Source: JADJEI01 sp035328465
GTDB taxonomy: Bacteria; Bacteroidota; Ignavibacteria; Ignavibacteriales; Ignavibacteriaceae
Assembly: GCA_035328465.1 (NCBI GenBank)
Contig: DAOLIQ010000013.1
Location: 1-55,106 of the forward strand
DNA length: 55,106 nucleotides
Reading direction: 5' to 3'
A program made the position numbers and the translations under genes. The notes under the pieces were generated by a model. That model saw nothing but the letters and a program-made list of their open reading frames with translations, had not been told where the DNA came from and did no database searches. Positions 51,434 through 55,106 of the stretch are shown in pieces. Numbering within the stretch: the stretch's first letter is position 1; every line of letters begins with the position of its first letter.

Positions 51434-53695
51434 ATGCTAAAAAAACTTTCTGTTCTTTTAATGGCGCTGACCTTTCTTCCGGCAATCCTATTTGCGCAGG
51501 ATAAAATGGTTATGCGACCTGATGGTAAATTCTATAAGATGAAAGGTAACGAGACAAGTCTCGAAATCATGAAAATGAAACCTTTCGACAAAAAGAGTGA
51601 AGCAATCACCCTGAACAAAGTCCCAGGTTCTACACTTGGGCTGTTAGATACCTTAGGATATAACGACGGCTCATTTAACACTAACTTTGGTCTTTTCGGT
51701 CAAGACTGGATGGTACAATGGTTTAAAGCTCCTGCCGATATGACAATTAAAGGAGTGGCATTTTTATCTACAGACGATGCCGGCGTTGCAAACGGTGCAA
51801 TCTTGGAAGTTAAATTAGTTAAAGTAAGTTTATCTGAAGCAGAACTTTTAGCAGTCCCCGTTGAGTGGGACGGTTATTATACAGCTTCCGGAAACGGTTA
51901 TAATAATGTAACTTCTTTCAAAGGCAATCCAGATTATCTTGGTGAAGGCTGGGTTTCCATTACCGGGGATCCGGAACCTTTCGGTGATGACCTTTGGAGT
52001 GATGGCGGATTTGGTGCTCCTATTACACCATTGCCTGCCGGTGGTACAACCTATCAATGGGTTGATATGAATATTCTATTTGAACCAACAGTTCTTGGCG
52101 GCGAAATATTTGGAGTTGCTTATAAAAATACCGGTACAACTTTGGATGCTGACAGACTTGGATTTATGTCTGGAATTATTGGTTACCCAGGTTGGAAATT
52201 TTACGCAAACGGTCGTTTAGACCCGGGAAATGATTACGGCTGGTGGTCTCGTGAATATACATGGGATTATTTAGTTGCTGTTGATATTACCGGAGATCCA
52301 CCCCCAGATATTAATTCTTTCACAGTTATTCAAAGCGGTGTTGATGTTGGTCCTTTCACTATTGACGCTGATATCACCGATACCAATCCTGGTGATCCCG
52401 GATCAGCAGGAGTTGCAGGTGCAAAAATTATGTGGAGTAATGATGGTCAGACAACCTGGAATGAAGTTGCAATGACAGGCAGCGAGCCGAGTTATACAGG
52501 TCAAATTCCTGCACAGACTCCTGGTACAACAGTTGACTATTATATAGAAGCTACAGATGTAAATAATCATTCGAGTGTTTCAGCAACAGTATCATTCTTT
52601 GTTTTCGCTCCTTCACTTGCCAGAACACTTGTTGTGTTTAATGGTTTCTCAGCAGTGACAGGATATCCTCAGAGTTATTATTTCGGACCTGATATTACAG
52701 GTGGTGGTTTCTACTTTGAACACGATACTTGGGGTTATGGATTATTACCAGCTTCTATTATGGATAGCTATGATAACGTAATCGAAATATGCAACGGCGC
52801 TCCATCTGATTATCAAGACGCGATTATCAGACCCTGGTTAGAAGCTAATGGCAGCAGAAACTATTATTTAGTCGGTCAGGAATGGCTGGGTGATAGATAC
52901 AGTTATGCTGATCAAGACTTCACAGCAGGTTCTTTTGAATTTGATATACTTGGAATCGGTCACAGTTACAATGATGTAAGCTATGATGGTACTTCCGGAC
53001 AATCAATTCCATCGTTAGTAACACCAATAAGTGGTACTGCTTTTGGCGGTCCATTATTTGATTTATTCAACAGCTATGGAGATGCAGATTCATTAATGTA
53101 CAATCCAACCTTTGAGACTGGTGGCAGTAACTGGATTGATGCTTATGAAGTTGCTGATGGCGAAGTTGATATGAATGTAGAGACAAGAGGTATCGGTGGC
53201 GTTCCAATGGTTGAAACTCATCCAACGATGCATCATAGAACACTTGGTGCTGGAAACAAAATTTTCTACGCTGCTTATGATCCGATAGCTTTAAATACAG
53301 CAGTAGATGATAGCTATTCTTATTATCACTGGGCTGGCTATACAAATGATAATTCACCTTACCAGGCTTTATTGTGGTTTGGTATCCCGATCTTGGTTTC
53401 TGATGTTACACCAGATGGAAATAATATTCCAAATGAATTCAGTATTTCACAGAACTATCCAAATCCATTTAACCCGGCTACAACTATTAAGTTTGCAGTT
53501 CCTACTGCCTCTAAAGTTGTATTAAAGGTTTATGACATTCTTGGAACTGAAGTAGCTACATTAGTTAATTCTAATTTAACTTCTGGTAATTACGAAGTAA
53601 ATTTTGATGCTTCAAAACTCGCTTCAGGCGTTTATGTTTATACGATAAATGCCGGCAGCTTTACTGCTACCAAAAAAATGATGTTAATGAAGTAA
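51434..53695 (+). CDS. Secreted T9SS type A sorting-domain protein
   Basis: A 753-aa exported protein. The signal peptide (LKKLSVLLMALTFLPAILFA, cleaved before QDK) is followed by a beta-rich region, an Ig-like domain near residue 300 (GVAGAKIMWSNDGQTTWNEV), and a segment near 395-610 that resembles a Rossmann-like glutamine-amidotransferase-type fold (NVIEICNGAPSDYQDAII), with no clear catalytic triad. The last ~90 residues are the type IX sorting domain: SISQNYPNPFNPATTIKF near 665, VYDILGTEVATLV and SGVYVYTINAG. It should pass the Sec system and the T9SS and be attached or released at the surface. AGGAGAG lies 6 nt before ATG 51434. The function of the passenger is unknown. Confidence 0.9.
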   Translation: MLKKLSVLLMALTFLPAILFAQDKMVMRPDGKFYKMKGNETSLEIMKMKPFDKKSEAITLNKVPGSTLGLLDTLGYNDGSFNTNFGLFGQDWMVQWFKAPADMTIKGVAFLSTDDAGVANGAILEVKLVKVSLSEAELLAVPVEWDGYYTASGNGYNNVTSFKGNPDYLGEGWVSITGDPEPFGDDLWSDGGFGAPITPLPAGGTTYQWVDMNILFEPTVLGGEIFGVAYKNTGTTLDADRLGFMSGIIGYPGWKFYANGRLDPGNDYGWWSREYTWDYLVAVDITGDPPPDINSFTVIQSGVDVGPFTIDADITDTNPGDPGSAGVAGAKIMWSNDGQTTWNEVAMTGSEPSYTGQIPAQTPGTTVDYYIEATDVNNHSSVSATVSFFVFAPSLARTLVVFNGFSAVTGYPQSYYFGPDITGGGFYFEHDTWGYGLLPASIMDSYDNVIEICNGAPSDYQDAIIRPWLEANGSRNYYLVGQEWLGDRYSYADQDFTAGSFEFDILGIGHSYNDVSYDGTSGQSIPSLVTPISGTAFGGPLFDLFNSYGDADSLMYNPTFETGGSNWIDAYEVADGEVDMNVETRGIGGVPMVETHPTMHHRTLGAGNKIFYAAYDPIALNTAVDDSYSYYHWAGYTNDNSPYQALLWFGIPILVSDVTPDGNNIPNEFSISQNYPNPFNPATTIKFAVPTASKVVLKVYDILGTEVATLVNSNLTSGNYEVNFDASKLASGVYVYTINAGSFTATKKMMLMK

Positions 53696-53730
53696 AATGA
53701 GGCTATTCGCCTGATTTAACTTCAAATTTT

Positions 53731-53759
53731 AAGGATTGCCCCATTAGCGGGCAATCCTT
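53731..53759 (+). terminator. Hairpin terminator after the T9SS gene
   Basis: AAGGATTGCCC (53731-53741) and GGGCAATCCTT (53749-53759) are perfect 11-bp arms with a 7-nt loop, 36 nt past the stop. No strong T-run follows, but AAATTTT lies before it. The 11-nt word TTCAAATTTTA also flanks the hairpin on both sides (53721, 53774). Confidence 0.65.
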
Positions 53760-53871
53760 GCTTAATAATGAAATTCAAATTTTAGATTTGATCGAATATG
53801 CATTTATTAGAAATTATATGTCAAAATCGAATGAGTCTAGATTCTATAAAAGTAATAAACGTAAGAGGTAA

Positions 53872-54651
53872 ATGATGATGAAAAAAATTACTGCACAATT
53901 ATCGCTTCTTGCTATAATTCTCACTGGCTTTTTGATTACAGGTTGTTTCGAGGAGCCTACTATCGAACCTGTTGCCAGACCTTACTCCAGTGTTAGAGTT
54001 GGCAATTTTTCTTACAATGTTGACAAATTTAATGTTTACGTCGATGATGAGTTAAAAGGTTCGGTAAATAAAAATGAATTATTAGGAAGCTATTTCGACC
54101 TTCCCTCCGGAAGCCGACATTTTGTATTAACTGATGATTCTGGAACGGAAATTTATAATGATAATGTTACAATAACTTCTTATGAAGAGATAACCCTTAT
54201 ATTTGATGGAGTTTACGCTCCCGGAGTAGATACTCTTCATTCTTTCGCACCTTATCCAATGACTGATGGCGTTGTATATTTGGATGAAACTCCCGATCCG
54301 GGTTTGGTTAAAATATTAACAACAAATGTCTCCCCGAATACTTCGACTCAGAATCAGAAGAAATATACTATCGCATATATTAGCTCCGGTTTCGATTCTA
54401 CCGTAAGGAGTCTTTATGAGTACAATAAAACCGAGACTTTGAATGAAGCTGCAGGTGATTACTCGTTTTATGTTATCGAAGATACTACAGATAACCCGTT
54501 AGCGATTAATCCTGAATATGATACACTTTCGGGTCCATTTAATTCAACGCTAACTGCAGGGACAAGGCATTACTTGTTTATCACCGGGGATCCTGAGACT
54601 CCCACACTGATATTCAATAGCACCCCTTCGTTACCAGTACGATCGAAATAA
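53872..54651 (+). CDS. DUF4397-like lipoprotein
   Basis: A lipoprotein of about 259 aa. The signal ends LLAIILTGFLITGC, a good lipobox with cysteine at about 25, then FEEPTIEP. The mature part is beta-rich and has the DUF4397 pattern: SSVRVGNFSYNVDKFNVYVD near 38, then a repeat-like second half (TIAYISSGFDSTVRSLYE, near 160) ending in ALTAGTRHYLFITGD-like strands. Known members are surface or periplasmic proteins of unknown role in Bacteroidota. Three ATGs are in tandem (53872, 53875, 53878) after AAGAGG; the second and third are better spaced. It precedes a TonB-dependent receptor by 30 nt, so they may form a binding/uptake pair. Confidence 0.75.
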   Translation: MMMKKITAQLSLLAIILTGFLITGCFEEPTIEPVARPYSSVRVGNFSYNVDKFNVYVDDELKGSVNKNELLGSYFDLPSGSRHFVLTDDSGTEIYNDNVTITSYEEITLIFDGVYAPGVDTLHSFAPYPMTDGVVYLDETPDPGLVKILTTNVSPNTSTQNQKKYTIAYISSGFDSTVRSLYEYNKTETLNEAAGDYSFYVIEDTTDNPLAINPEYDTLSGPFNSTLTAGTRHYLFITGDPETPTLIFNSTPSLPVRSK

Positions 54652-54681
54652 CTGAAATTTTAATAAATTTAGGAGAAGACG

Positions 54682-55106
54682 ATGATGTCAAAAATTTTAC
54701 AATTTATTCTACTGTTAATTGTCAGTACTCCTATTCTGATATTTTCCCAAACCGGTAAAATCGTCGGTAAAGTTACCGACCTTGAAACCGGTGATGCTCT
54801 TATAGGAGCTAATGTTCTTGTTAATGGAACAAATTTGGGCGCAGCAACTGATGTAAATGGAGACTATGTTATACTAAACACACCTCCCGGAACATATACT
54901 ATTGTTGCAAGATATATCGGCTATAGAGAAGTACGAATGGAAAATATAAGAGTTTCTGTAAACCTTACAACAGAAGTTCTATTCCAACTGCCTTCCGAAA
55001 CATATCAAACGGAGACAGTGGTAGTGGTAGCTCCAAAGCCTCTGATAAATAAAAATACCACAAATCAAACCAGCATAGTTAATCAGGAAGATATTAAAAA
55101 TCTTCC
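54682..55106 (+). CDS. TonB-dependent receptor, 5' part (cut by window end)
   Basis: The frame stays open from ATG 54682 to the window end (141 codons plus two bases), so only the start is present. A signal peptide (FILLLIVSTPILIFS) precedes a carboxypeptidase-regulatory-like domain, GKIVGKVTDLETGDALIGAN to GTYTIVARYIGYREV (about 28-100), a form found in SusC/CirA-type receptors. ETVVVVAPKPLINKN and INQEDIK-like residues near the edge begin the plug domain. AGGAG sits 6 nt upstream. It is the outer-membrane channel that probably works with the preceding lipoprotein; the ligand is unknown. Confidence 0.88.
   Translation, partial: MMSKILQFILLLIVSTPILIFSQTGKIVGKVTDLETGDALIGANVLVNGTNLGAATDVNGDYVILNTPPGTYTIVARYIGYREVRMENIRVSVNLTTEVLFQLPSETYQTETVVVVAPKPLINKNTTNQTSIVNQEDIKNL

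Noticed and set aside
1..55106. CRISPR array, prophage, integrase, tRNA or rRNA genes
   Set aside because: No regular direct repeats with spacers, no phage or integrase gene, and no cloverleaf or rRNA-like stretch was recognised by eye; a tRNAscan/Infernal run would be decisive.

Overview
The window looks like chromosome from an AT-rich member of the Ignavibacteria/Chlorobi side of the Bacteroidota superphylum. The best evidence is a secreted protein near 53.4 kb whose C-terminus carries a type IX secretion (T9SS) sorting domain with the QNYPNPFNPAT motif typical of Ignavibacteria-like genomes. A TonB-dependent receptor with a carboxypeptidase-regulatory-like N-terminus and a DUF3098 protein also fit. 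This placement is an inference from gene content. No rRNA or tRNA gene was seen.

Layout. 0-6.1 kb: an Lrp/AsnC regulator next to a PLP-dependent trans-sulfuration-type enzyme, a periplasmic thioredoxin-like protein, a large flavoprotein/polyferredoxin membrane fusion, and a DUF1624-type membrane protein. 6.2-12.4 kb: a complete pentose-phosphate block (gnd, zwf, pgl, tal, pgi), all on the plus strand. 12.4-13.6 kb: an arsR-arsM arsenic unit with a clear palindromic operator. 13.7-16.3 kb: an overlapping mlaE-mlaF-mlaD lipid transporter, followed by a penicillin acylase family hydrolase. 19-24.3 kb: a tightly packed run of metF, Gfo/Idh oxidoreductase, class II aldolase, ddl, ftsB-like and rarA genes, converging on a minus-strand dprA unit.

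26.5-41.3 kb: an exopolysaccharide cluster of Wzx/Wzy type. It contains a Wzz-like chain-length protein, a Wzy/WaaL-like polymerase, a Wzx flippase, several glycosyltransferases, a heparinase II/III-like lyase, an FkbM methyltransferase, an intact initiating sugar-phosphate transferase, and a glycosyltransferase fused to a decayed copy of such a transferase. Sugars would be loaded on undecaprenyl phosphate, extended, flipped, polymerised and length-controlled; the lyase may trim product. No outer-membrane export protein (Wza) was found here.

41.3-51.2 kb: housekeeping genes (accA, acyl-CoA thioesterase, a second flippase, dut, dnaE, an enoyl-ACP-reductase-like SDR, trxA, serA). 51.4 kb to the end: a T9SS cargo protein, a DUF4397-like lipoprotein and the start of a TonB-dependent receptor that runs off the window.

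Non-coding features of note are three unrelated dispersed palindromic repeats (7.2, 16.4 and 42.3 kb), a structured minus-strand RNA candidate with its own promoter-like sequence at 26.2-26.3 kb, several strong hairpin terminators, and an eight-G run inside the polymerase gene. The most unusual proteins are the flavoprotein fusion at 2.5 kb, whose flavin-domain C-terminal motif lies at the N-terminus (a circular permutation), and the glycosyltransferase/pseudo-transferase fusion at 39.3 kb.
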